Source: Petunia secreta
Lineage: Eukaryota; Streptophyta; Magnoliopsida; Solanales; Solanaceae
Reading direction: 5' to 3'
Assembly: GCA_029990175.1 (NCBI GenBank)
Contig: JARKIP010000065.1
Coordinates: 5,956,501-6,020,500, forward strand
DNA length: 64,000 bases
The notes below the pieces were generated by a model. The model was not told the DNA's origin, did no database searches, and worked only from the letters and a program-made list of their open reading frames with translations. The translations under genes and the position numbers were made by a program. Shown in pieces: positions 1-9,871 of this stretch (positions within the stretch are counted from its first letter, which is position 1; every line of letters starts with the position of its first letter).

Positions 1-17
1 TATTTCTTTCTAAAAAT

Positions 18-2579
18 TCATTTACAACCAATGGGTTTAGCTCCCGGAGGTAAATCAACTAATTCCCAAGTATTATTTTGTAAAATAGAATTTATTTCAG
101 AGTCAATAGCTTCTTTCCAAAAAATTGCATCAGGAGAAGATATCGCTTCAGAAAATGTTCTAGGATCATTTTCAACAAGATAAGTGTAAAAATCATTACC
201 AAAAGATTTTTCAATTCTTGTTCTCTTACTTCTCCTCAAATCCTCATTTTCAAAATCATTTTGAACCACAGGATTATGCAAAACATTTTCGTTTTGAGTG
301 ACAGGGGCATGAGAAATATCATTACTCTTTAAAGGAAAAATACTTTCAAAAAATTCAGCATCTTTAGTTTCAACAATAGTGTTGCGTTCAATCACATCAC
401 TTTTAATCACAAGAAATTTATATGCAGAACTATTTTCAGCGTAACCAATAAACATACAATCAGAGGTTTTCGACCCAATTTTCCTTTTCTTAGGTTCAGG
501 TAACATAACCTTAGCAAGACACCCCCACACTTTTAAATATTTCAAGTTAGGTGGATAGCCTTTCCACAGTTCATAAGGTGTCTTACTAGTTTTCTTATAA
601 GGTATTCTATTTTGTAAATGACAAGCAGACAAGATAGCTTCACCCCAAAGATTATCAGGCGAACAAGAACTAACAAGCATACAATTCATCATTTCTTTTA
701 AAGTCCTATTTTTTCTTTCTGCTACCCCATTAGATTCAGGTGAGTATGGAGGGGTAACTTCATGTATTATCCCTTCCTTTTCACAATAATCATTAAGTAA
801 AATATATTCCCCACCTCTATCAGATCTAACTCTTTTGATCTTTCTACTTAATTGATTTTCTACTTCACTTTTGTAAACTAGAAAGGCATCAAAAGCATCA
901 TCTTTATTTCTTAACAAATATACTTTTGTATATCTAGAGTAATCATCTATAAATGTAACATAATATCTTTTGCCACCCCTAGTCATTGTTTGCTTCAAGT
1001 CTCCTAAGTCAGTGTGTATTAAGTCTAATAAATTAGTTTCTCTAGAATAAACCGAGCTATGCGACTTCTTAGTTTGCTTAGCTTCAGCACATATTTCACA
1101 TTTATCTAGACTTGAATAATCAACATTAGAAATTAATCCTTCAGTTTGCATTTTCTTAATATAAGATAAACTAACGTGTCCAAGTCTAGCATGCCATAAA
1201 TAAAAAGAGTCAATCAAATAAGCAGAAGTACTATCATTTTCATTCATAACATTGAGTACAAATAAACCATGGTTACAATACCCCTTGCCAACAAAAACAT
1301 TATTTTTGGTTAATACAACCTTATCAGATTCAAATGAAACCTTCACTCCAAATTTTCCTAATAATCCCACAGAAACCAAATTGGTTCGGATATTAGGAAC
1401 ATGTAACACCTCATTTAGGGCCAGAGTTTTTCCAGATGTGAGTTTGAGAAGAACTTTTCCTTTTTCTAGAACTGGAGTAGTTCTAGAATCACCAAGATAA
1501 ACAACTTCTTCTCCTTCCTCAATTTGGGTGTAAGATGCAAATTCATTTTTGTTTGCACAAATATGCCTAGTGGCACCACTATATAATACCCAATTTTTCA
1601 CACTGGACACAAGATTTACTTGGGATATGACCGCAGCAATAACATCATCTGCTTCAACCAAATTTTCTTTGGTTTTAGCAGGATTGTCATTTTTCCCAAC
1701 TTTTCTGTCCCTACACTGAGGTGCATGATGGCCTGGTTTACCACACACAAAGCAATTGCCTTTTTTCTTGAAGGTTTTATTGTTGACTTTGGGCTTGTAA
1801 CCAGGTTTCTTTTCGTACCTGTTATTTTTGTTGCGAGACTTGTTGTCCTCCACGAGATTAGATTTTGTAGCAACTTCCTTCCCTTTGGCAAAACTTGATT
1901 GCTTCCGGTTGATATCTTCTATGATGATGTGCTTGACCAAATCAGCAAGCGACAAAAATTTGTGTTTGTGCTTCAAATTTTGTTTGTAGTCACTCCAAGA
2001 TTGGGGTAGTTTTTCAATTAATATACCGGCCACAAATTGCTCCGGTAAATTAATTTTCTCTGCCTTGAGATCTTCAACTAGTTTGTGAAACTCGTTGATT
2101 TGAGCCTTAATATCTTTGTTCTCGTCCATCTCCCACTTGTAAAAATTACCAATAACAAATTTTTGTTTGCTAGCATCTTCGGCGGTATACTTAGCAACCA
2201 ACGAATCCCAAATTTCCTTCGCCTCCTTGTAAGAACAATAAACATCGAACAATTCATTAGATAAAGTACTTAAAATAGTATGTCTACATACCTTATTTGC
2301 GTGAACCCATAATTCCAATTTCTTAGAAGATGATTCTTCGGGTTTTGGATCTGTGAGGGCAAAAGCAACAGAGTGCATGTCAAGAACAGAAAAAATCCGC
2401 TCTTGCCATCTCCTAAAATTTTCTCCACCAAATACTTCAACTTTTGATACATCAGGAAATGGTTTCGCAAAAGTAGGTGTATGTGCAATTGGAACACCTG
2501 TAGTAACACCATCAACATTTGTAACAGTAGCTCCAGTGTTTTGAGGAACAACATTGTCATGTTCGTTTCCGTGTTCCAT
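18..2579 (-). pseudogene. Copia gag-pol polyprotein, 5' 853 codons, broken
   Basis: Polyprotein that would form the particle and process and integrate the element. Domains in order: a Copia-type gag (about residues 45-235), a CCHC zinc knuckle (C-x2-C-x4-H-x4-C, about 275-288), a retroviral-type protease near 330, the GAG-pre-integrase HHCC region (about 460-505), an integrase core with D, D and E residues (about 515-690), and the start of RT at the C-terminus. Two lesions stand out. The protease catalytic aspartate is a tyrosine (residue 333, codon 1581-1583: Tyr-Ser-Gly instead of Asp-Ser-Gly). The frame ends at a TGA (18-20) where Copia RT normally has Trp, and the codons after it still look like RT. 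The start ATG (2577-2579) is the first in a frame closed upstream. Family assignment is firm; activity is very unlikely. Confidence 0.88.
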
Positions 2580-3195
2580 GATAGAAAAATTAAAATATCC
2601 TTAAGAATGTTGGAAATATTGGATGAAACACGGATATTTTAAATAGCTTGAGGCGTGTCAAAGACACCGTCCTTAAGGATATTTCACCAATATTGGTGTA
2701 TCCCCCAGGATTCAACAAGCTCTTCTAGTTAAAAAAAACTAGGAGCAGGAACAACAAAGAATCTCAAGTGAAAAAAGAAACCCAATAGGAAAAGAATTGA
2801 GTATTGTATTGGAAAAGAAGGTTTACAAAGTATTTTATAGCTTGTCTATTTCTGTTAGTTGTCTCCTTTTTCGGAAGAGAACCATGCCTATATATAGTTG
2901 AGGTTTCCAACGGTCATAACTCTGAAATTGATTAGTGTTATTGACCAACGGTAAAGAGAGTAATAACCAACGGTAAGGAAAGTTATAACCAACGGTAAAG
3001 AAGTATGAAATAATGATAGAGAATCTTTTGTATTGAAGGCAAAATTTGTAACAGTAACCCCTTTGAAGTAAGATAGTGACTTTTTCAAAGTACTGACAAA
3101 GTACAAACTTTGACTTCTCCTTTTTGAGATATAAATTATTTTATTTCATGTAATTTCCATACAAAAGAGGGATTATGTTCTACTTTTCTAACCCG
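2580..3195 (-). promoter_or_regulatory. Copia 5' LTR and leader (boundaries approximate)
   Basis: Non-coding DNA upstream of the Copia gag. On the minus strand a TATA-like CTATATATAG lies at 2888-2897, about 310 bp from the gag start. Upstream of it are three 22-bp-spaced repeats typical in position of U3 enhancers. Between TATA and gag the leader contains a perfect 14-bp palindrome, CACCAATATTGGTG (2685-2698), and a repeated CCTTAAG-containing segment. No canonical initiator-Met primer site was found, so the LTR/leader junction is not resolved. Confidence 0.5.
2944..2999 (-). repeat. Three 22-bp direct repeats in the Copia U3
   Basis: The core ACCAACGGTAA starts at 2944, 2966 and 2988, exactly 22 bp apart. 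A related CCAACGGT lies nearer the TATA box at 2907. They sit upstream of the TATA-like box on the minus strand, where some plant Copia elements (Tnt1 is the known case) carry tandem enhancer repeats. An enhancer role here is inferred from position only. Confidence 0.65.
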
Positions 3196-4046
3196 TCAAA
3201 ACCACAATCTGACAAACATATTGTCCATGACACGTCACTGTTTTACTGCATCCTACCACGTCGTTGTATTGCTAACATTGTTTCGACATACAGCTATTGC
3301 TTGTCACTGCCACAAGTCAAACACAAGCTGCCTCATTGACGCCACCGCTGCGCCATCGACACTGGTTCGTCATTGTCGCCACGACGCTGCAGCATCACTA
3401 CCTCACTGCAACGACAACGCAGCAGCCTTGCCAACATCACCACCCATCAAGTAACAACCCTGCACCACCACATGCTGCCTTCATAACTACCATGGCATCG
3501 CTGCCTCCTTCACAGTTTCAGACAAACCAAACCCATTCTGAATCTCCGTCACTTATTTTTTTAATTGAGACGACCTCATTCGGGGTCGACTCGGCCAGAA
3601 CGAGAGCGGAATGGAGAAAAAAGGTGCGAAAAATTAACCAAAGAAAGCTCTAGCCGAATCTGCTAGTTAGAAAATAAAGCAAGGGGAGAAACTATTTTAG
3701 AAACGGAGCAGCGCATGTGAAAGAGGATGAGAAGGCGAAACTATAGACGTAAGAACTCACCGGAAAAGACAAAGGAATCACCAGAAAAAGTCTTGACCGT
3801 GACTTTCAGTTCAGATCTACTCAAAACCAAAGGGATTTTTGAAAAATTAGTGGTGGAAATAGAATAAGAAGGTCAAAACGAGTCTCGGGTGTATTTTCGT
3901 AATTTTTCAACAACCTGGCGGCGGACCACCAGTGGTTCTGTGGCGGAAAACGCTGGTGACTGGTGGGCGTAACGAATTCTGGTGGGCATTAGAAATTTCG
4001 CCAGCATTTAGCTAGTCTCAAGGAACTTTGGGGGAATGGCAAACAA
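3196..4046. other. Intergenic/unassigned, no supported gene
   Basis: About 850 bp between the Copia promoter region and the truncated Athila LTR. Short open frames at 3221-3454 and 3297-3653 lie in CA/CAC-rich low-complexity DNA, and their products look compositional (His, Thr, Ala, Pro rich). Around 3914-4010 there are irregular CTGGTGG/GGCGG repeats. I see no recognisable domain. Confidence 0.5.
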
Positions 4047-4433
4047 ATAACGGGCGCCCCGCGCCTGTAAAGCGCCAAGAAAAGCAGAACCCGTCGAACT
4101 TTGGGCGCTATAGCCATGCGCCGCGTGGGTAAAAGCGCTGGGGCACTGGGCGCTATAACTGGCGCACCACGTGCCCCAAAGCGCCCAGCCAAACTGCTCC
4201 TTTCCTTGCTCCGAAATCTCGCTCGTGTCGTGCCCTCGTGTGCTCAATCCAATCCTCAATCAACTTCCAATCAATTATTGCTCAATCAAGCTCCAAATGC
4301 ACTACGTAACAACCTACACACACACGACATAAAATTAGTGTAAAACCACATTCACAAACTATAAAACGAGCGCATAACAAGCTCAAACATGCGGAAATAT
4401 TAAGGAAACCTTGGCATAAAATGCCAAACATCA
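4047..4433 (-). repeat. Truncated 3' LTR of the Athila-type element
   Basis: Matches 15202-15598 of the complete right-hand LTR from the terminal TGATGTTTGG (minus strand) inward, then the similarity stops abruptly at 4047. About 940 bp of the LTR, including the TATA box seen in the other copy at 15115-15123, are missing. Differences from the right copy include a 10-bp indel near 4287 and around 13 base changes. Confidence 0.9.
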
Positions 4434-4447
4434 CCACCCCACACTTG
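4434..4447 (-). other. Polypurine tract (plus-strand primer)
   Basis: On the minus strand the sequence CAAGTGTGGGGTGG lies directly against the 3' LTR start (TGATG). This is the expected place and composition for a polypurine tract. Near-identical copies recur inside the element at 6182-6195 and 7633-7646. Confidence 0.75.
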
Positions 4448-6286
4448 AACCTTTGCTCGCCCTCGAGCAAGTCACATCTCACTTCCCAACCTAGGTAAAA
4501 CAGGTCTGCTTATGACTATGGTTGATACCGACCATTGAACCAATGCACACATGACTACTATGGATCCATAACATGCCAACAATTGACCAAAAACAAAAAT
4601 ATGAGAACAACCACCCCAAAATAGCTGAAATGCACAAACTCAACTTAATGCAACCATGCTCCCACAAAATCACACCTATCTACTCAACCAAAAGCCATCA
4701 ACTTCACCTATTTCATGCAAACCACATGCCCTCACCAATATGAAGCAAAAGAGTGCCCCCCCCCCCCCCCCCAAAGATCACACACAACAACAACAAATAT
4801 CATGAATAGAACGGGGGCAATAATAAATGAATTCACTCACTCTCATGAAAGTCTCACATGCCACACACAACGTACCATAGGCTTGCCCGTAGTGTAGGAC
4901 TCCACTAATGTAAGCTCACTCCAATCGGGATTAACTAGGACTTTAGAAAGGTCATAATGTAGACTAAGGGGCGGGTAGGATACATATGGTAATAGTGACT
5001 ACCTCCCTAAGCACTTTAATACATCACATTCAAATTAAGCACCAATCTCATCAAGCTACCCAATCAACACTTCCATACACACCTTCTCAACAAGTAGCAT
5101 TTTTTCTTTTAAGCACACACTAGCAAGGAATGGATATCTTTTTCTCTTTTTATTTCTTTTTCCACAATTTTTTCTTTTCTTTTCTTTTCTACCTTGCTAT
5201 TTTTTTTTTCTTTTTCTATTTCATTATCTTCCAACCTTGCCAATGCTTTTCACTACTTCACAATTTTAACAATTATTCCCCTTCATTAGCTCCACTCAAA
5301 AACCTCCCAAAATCCAACCGCAACTCCAACATAACAACACAATATCAATAAAGTGCTTAAGGAGTAAAGGACAAAAGAGTCAATTTAGAACAAATGGGTA
5401 GGCTCGGGGTGTGGGTGCCAACAAAAAGGGTCAAAGAAATCACAACAACAATTTTTTTCCAAGGTATATATGTAAGGGTAGGCAAATCAAAAGAAGGCCT
5501 TGTATCATTTTCCGACTAGAGCAAATCTAGGATTTCACTTTGCACACACACGGGGCAATAACTAGACATTAATATGCAACATGGAGTAAACAAGAAAATG
5601 TCTCACACACACATCGCACATGGTCCACACAAAAAGGTTCCATCAACAATTCTCAACCAAGCATCTAGAATGCAACTTGTGGAAATTTAAGCACTAATGC
5701 ACAAAGGTTCACAATCAAGTCAAGCAAGCGGACTCAAGCATCTCAAGGGGGTTGTTCCATTATTTCCTAGGCATGCATCACAATTAAAATCTAAGGACAC
5801 CACAAATAGCACATGCAATCAAGTTCAAGTCCACCGGTATCAAACAAATCAAAGGCACCTAGCATTCTACCTCTTTCCTTCATCTAGGGTCATCTACAAC
5901 TAACTATCCTAATCCTAAGAATAAAAACTACCTGCTTCAAAGGCCTCCCCGTGGAAAAGAACCGAGGTCATAAGAAAAATCACGGGGCGGATGACATGTA
6001 CCACTAATAAAACTAAAAGAAAATTTTTTTTGGAATTTTTTTCATTAGTTTTCTAAATTTTTTTTTATTTTTTTTTTCATATATTAAAGCAAGAAATAAA
6101 TCAAAATAAAGTCAAGTGACAAAAGAAAAATCCTATGGTACATGCATCCCTAACCACAAAAATAGATAAAGGGCAGTACCCCCACCCCACACTTAAACTA
6201 AGCAATGTCCCCAGTGCGACAAAGAAGTAAGTGCAAAAGTAAAAGAAAACTGCCCTGAAATCCGGGTGGTGCGCAGGAGTGTGGAC
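4448..6286 (-). other. Athila 3' non-coding region
   Basis: About 1.8 kb between the env-position ORF and the 3' LTR with no credible ORF. It contains a C homopolymer at about 4757-4774, long T-rich/TTTTC tracts at about 5101-5225 and 6024-6080, and a polypurine-tract-like motif at 6182-6195. Long AT-rich 3' non-coding stretches are usual in this lineage. Confidence 0.6.
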
Positions 6287-7552
6287 CTAGTCCTCCTCCT
6301 CATCAGAGCCACCGCCCTCAGCATCAGTCGCCTCAACCTCACTGTCCGGATCGTTAGCAACAATATCCGAATCCGTGCTCTCATCCTCCTCCGGAGGCAC
6401 CTCTCTAGCTCGAGTCATGCCTAGCAGACACTTCGAGGTCTCCAGGAGAGGGACAGTGCGATCAATAGCTGCAAAATCCACGCCCGACCGCCGGGCCATC
6501 TGCTCCATCATCAAATACTGACGCGCAGACAAGTTGGCGTCTGTCTCCCGCTACTCGTCCGCCGTCAGTTTCACTGGTGCAGTAGTGGTCACACCCTTGA
6601 CCGAAGCAATATCAAAAGGCTTCCCTATGTCAGGGACAATGCGATCCCCAATCTCATCTACGGGGACTCCAGCCTGCTCTAAGTATCGGGTCAAGAGGTT
6701 CCCAAAATACAAGCGACTACATGAATCTGACTTCCGTTGCTCTCTCATCACGCGCAACATGTAGTAGCCTATGTTTACCGGCCTCCCAGTCATAAAGAAG
6801 TAAACCATGCACGCCCGAGTCTTGGTGACCTCGGAATAGTGAGAAGATGGTAATATGCGTGCATTGATAAACCGTATCCACACTCGGGCCGGTTTGAGAA
6901 ATTGCGAGAAGTACATAAACTTGTGTCTTCCGGCGGCATTGCGCTCCCACTTGTGAGTGGAGCTCTCTCCACAAAGGGTGTCTCGCAGAGCCTTGTAGTC
7001 AGGCTTTTTGATGTACTCCTTCATATCATCATAGTCAGGGTCCTCGACCCCCAGAAAGGCATTCAATGCCGTAGGATCCAGCTTCACTCTCACCCCCCTC
7101 ACCGTGACCATATCATCCTCCTTCCATGCGTCGTCCGGCTCCCAGTTGGCATAAAGCTCTTGCACCAAATCCAGGTTGGCGTGCCCCGAACTCTCAAATA
7201 CCGAGTCCCACTTTAGAGCAATTATCGCCTCGGCCACACCTCGGAATTTCTGCATAACCCTACTTTTATCAATCGCTTGCTCGGGGATATACCCCGCAAG
7301 CCTCACTTTCTTATACCACGTTTGGCATTCACCTCTCTTTACAAAAGTGATGCCATAACGTGTCTTTCCTCCGGGACGTGGTATCGGCACCGCGTCCTTA
7401 GGTATCTTTGCCTTGCCTTTTGCTTTTGGTTTGGCCTTGGGCTTGGCTGGTGCCTTGCCCTTTTGCTTTGTGGTAGAAGGCCCGGCTTGGAGTGCTCTCC
7501 TCGGGCCCGCGGCGGATGAAGAACTCTTGCTTGGCAAAGGTGTGGTCACCAT
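6287..7552 (-). pseudogene. Env-position ORF of Athila-type element (putative plant transposon protein family)
   Basis: A frame of about 420 codons in the env position, downstream of integrase on the element's own strand. From the ATG at 7550-7552 it has a Ser/Ala then Lys/Pro/Ala-rich basic N-terminus (about residues 1-55), then a folded region rich in Trp, Arg and acidic residues, and a strongly acidic C-terminal tail of Glu, Asp and Ser. The middle part resembles what is annotated in plant genomes as a putative plant transposon protein, often seen in Athila elements; I infer that from memory of the family. An in-frame TAG at 6551-6553 splits it about 88 codons before the end, and the downstream frame stays open. 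A CAG-like 3' splice site (TTGTTGTGTAG) lies just before the ATG, compatible with a spliced subgenomic mRNA. No signal peptide or clear membrane segment is seen in the main ORF. Function unknown. Confidence 0.7.
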
Positions 7553-7632
7553 GGTACCTACACAACAATAGATCAATGTGAGATGGATAACTAAGCACCA
7601 AAAATAACAAGTCAAGCTCAATTGGTAGGGTA

Positions 7633-7646
7633 CCACCCCACACTTA
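7633..7646 (-). repeat. Internal polypurine-tract-like copy
   Basis: The 14-mer CCACCCCACACTTA (plus strand) recurs here and at 6182-6195. It matches the genuine tract at 4434-4447 except for the last base. A 12-base version lies at 7693. This copy lies just upstream of the env-position ORF on the element strand, the 6182 copy just downstream of it. Confidence 0.6.
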
Positions 7647-7659
7647 TCACACACTCAAT

Positions 7660-8746
7660 ATGTCCATCAACTTAACTCAATAGCGCGAGCAACCCCACAC
7701 TTAAACACAGCTAGCTTCGGACAAAGTATGCCACGTTTGATTTTTTAAGATCAAGCTAGTGTGGGTGCATCATGATCAATTTTTATGTGTGTGCAACACT
7801 TAGTGTCCATAATTAGCCTAAGGAATGCATTGCTACTCAAGAATTCACAATGTTATTGAATTTTTATCATTGAGGCTTTTTCACAAACACTTGGTGTGCA
7901 CACTTTGAAACTATCAATTTCAATGAGTTTTGGAATGTGCCAACCCTCCCAAATTGTTGGGAGATCTCTTTTTACAAGTCACAAGCTATCTATCTAGCAC
8001 CATGAACAATTTAAGCACAACAAGAGTGAATTTTATGCATAAACTTGTAACTAGCTAAGAAACCTTCCATGAACAAGAATGAATTCAACTTACATGTTAT
8101 TGAGAGAGAGAGAGGTAGGAATTTACTTACTTGAATGTGTTAGAGTGGATTGCACAAGATTTGGAATGATTCCAAGTGTTAGAGGTGAATTGGTGAGTGA
8201 TTAGAGAGTAATTAGAGTGAAAATAGTGAAGAAATAGGTGTAGAAATCGGGTATAAGGGGATGGGGGAAACCGGGTTGCGGGTCAAAACCCGTTTGACCC
8301 GAAAAACTTACAAACTTTTGGCCGGGCGCGTTAAGCACCGCGGCGCGGGCCAAACGCGGGCACTTTTCTTGACATTCTGCTTGCCTCGGCGCGTTGGGAG
8401 GCGCGGGGCGCTCCCAAACGCGCCAGGCTTCTTTTTTTCAACTTTCCTTTTCGCGCGTTGGGAGGCGCGGGGCACTCCCGAACGCGCCCGAGCACGTTTT
8501 TTCGCACCGATTTTCGATTCCAAGCGCGACCCCAAGCGCGGGACATGTCTCGAGACGTCCCGTACCCCTTAATGCATTAATTTCACCATGTTTAGCTCAC
8601 CAGATTCCTACAAAAACGACACACAAAAACAACAAACTATGTGACACTATAAAACAAAAAAAAAAAATACTAAACTATTACAAGTACAAACTCGGGTTGC
8701 CTCCCGAGAAGCGCCTTATTTAACGTCGTGGCACGACGGGTATGAA
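7660..8746 (-). other. Athila internal non-coding region with GC-rich hairpins
   Basis: About 1.1 kb between the integrase stop and the env-position ORF. The 7660-8260 part is AT-rich and unremarkable. The 8315-8560 part is strikingly GC-rich and holds two successive inverted repeats listed separately. Overlapping open frames here (for example 8261-8572) are by-products of the GC-rich repeats. Confidence 0.55.
8388..8488. repeat. Twin GC-rich hairpins
   Basis: Two tandem units of about 37 bp, each an inverted repeat. Unit 1 is arm GGCGCGTTGGGAG (8388-8400), a 10-nt spacer, then CTCCCAAACGCGCC (8411-8424). Unit 2 has nearly the same arms at 8452-8464 and 8475-8488. The units differ at only a few bases and are separated by a T-rich 27 bp. 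A shorter related GC block lies at about 8320-8360. Confidence 0.8.
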
Positions 8747-9871
8747 TCAAGGGTCCCTCAAAGTAATGGAAGTGCGGTGATTCACTGCACCTCCCCAATA
8801 ACGTTTCACCCTTTGACCATTAACCAAGAATGTGTTCTCAGAATCCGGGGCTCTCAATTCAACCGCTCCATGTGCGGTAACACGAACAACTTCAAAAGGC
8901 CCCGACCATCTCGACTTCAACTTGCCCGGGAATAATTTCAACCTCGAGTTGAACAACAATACCAGCTGCCCGGGCTCAAAAGTACGACGCTCAATGTGCT
9001 TATCATGCCATTTCTTTGTCCGTTCCTTATATAATTTCTCATTTTCATACGCATGGAACCGGAACTCTTCAAGCTCATGCAATTGGAGCATCCTCTTCTC
9101 ACCCGCTAAGGGCATATCAAGGTTGAGCTTTTGAATTGCCCAATACGCCTTATGCTCTAATTCAACCGGCAAGTGACAGGCCTTACCATAAACAAGCCTA
9201 TATGGAGAGGTTCCAATAGGTGTTTTGAATGCGGTTCGATAGGCCCAGAGAGCATCATCTAACTTCATATCCCAATACTTCCTCAAGGCATTCACAGTTT
9301 TCTCAAGGATTTGCTTGATCTATCTATTAGACACTTCCACTTGGCCACTAGTTTGGGGGTGATAAGCAGTAGCCACCTTGTGGCGAACCCCATACTTAGC
9401 CAACAATTTATTGAACAATCGGTTACAAAAATGCGTACCTTCATCACTGATTATTGCCCGCGGTGTCCCAAAACGAGTGAAAATATTCTTCTTCACGAAC
9501 TTCACCACCACACTTGCATCATTTGTTGGAAGTGCAATAGCCTCCACCCATTTTGACACATAATCAACTGCTACGAGGATGTATTTATGGCCCATAGAAT
9601 GTGGGAATGGACCCATAAAATCAATACCCCAACAATCAAACAGCTCAATCTCCAAGATATTGTTCAAAGGCATCTCGTGACGCCTAGTAATAGTCCCAGT
9701 TCTTTGGCAACGATCACATTGCTTCACTAATGCATGAGCATCTTTAAATAAAGTAGGCCAAAAGAAACCAGAATGAAGTACCTTTGCAGCTGTTCGATCT
9801 CCACCAAACCACCATAAGGAGAGGAATGGCAGCTCTGTAGAATCGACTCTACTTCTTCCCTTGGAATGCAT
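8747..9871 (-). pseudogene. Athila integrase (zinc region, core and C-terminus), broken
   Basis: Integrase that would join element cDNA to chromosomal DNA. It is read in one frame from 9871 to 8747, interrupted by TAG at 9320-9322. It shows the Cys-x2-Cys of the zinc region, a Trp-Gly-Ile-Asp-Phe block carrying the first catalytic Asp, a Ser-Asp-Glu-Gly block with the second Asp, and the HPQTSGQVE block with the catalytic Glu just before the stop. The C-terminal 182 codons hold the usual WAYRTAFKTPIG and GKACHLPVELEHKA blocks. The frame differs from that of RT: a one-base frameshift near 9825 separates them, with the zinc region readable in one frame before and the other after. The stop sits where the family has a non-stop residue. 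Confidence 0.85.

Larger units (their letters stand above)
1..3195 (-). mobile_element. Ty1/Copia LTR retrotransposon, 5' part (truncated by window edge)
   Basis: A minus-strand element whose gag, protease, integrase and first reverse-transcriptase residues are encoded at 18-2579. A promoter-like region lies upstream on the minus strand at about 2580-3195. The gag-protease-integrase-RT order is diagnostic of Copia (Gypsy elements place integrase last). The rest of RT, RNase H and the 3' LTR lie beyond position 1. I could not fix the outer LTR boundary or find the common initiator-Met primer site, so the right limit is approximate. Confidence 0.8.

Noticed and set aside
2944..2999. Regularly spaced short repeats resembling a CRISPR-like array
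   Set aside because: Eukaryotic LTR context, 11-bp cores with 11-bp spacers; better read as U3 enhancer repeats.
3221..3653. Open frames of 77 and 118 codons
   Set aside because: CA-rich low-complexity DNA; products are compositional and not followed by any gene-like context.
4101..4343. Open frame conserved between two places (also 15256-15474)
   Set aside because: It is conserved only because both are LTR copies; no domain, and the frame overlaps other equally open ones.
8261..8723. Open frames in the GC-rich part of the Athila element
   Set aside because: They follow from the GC-rich hairpin repeats.
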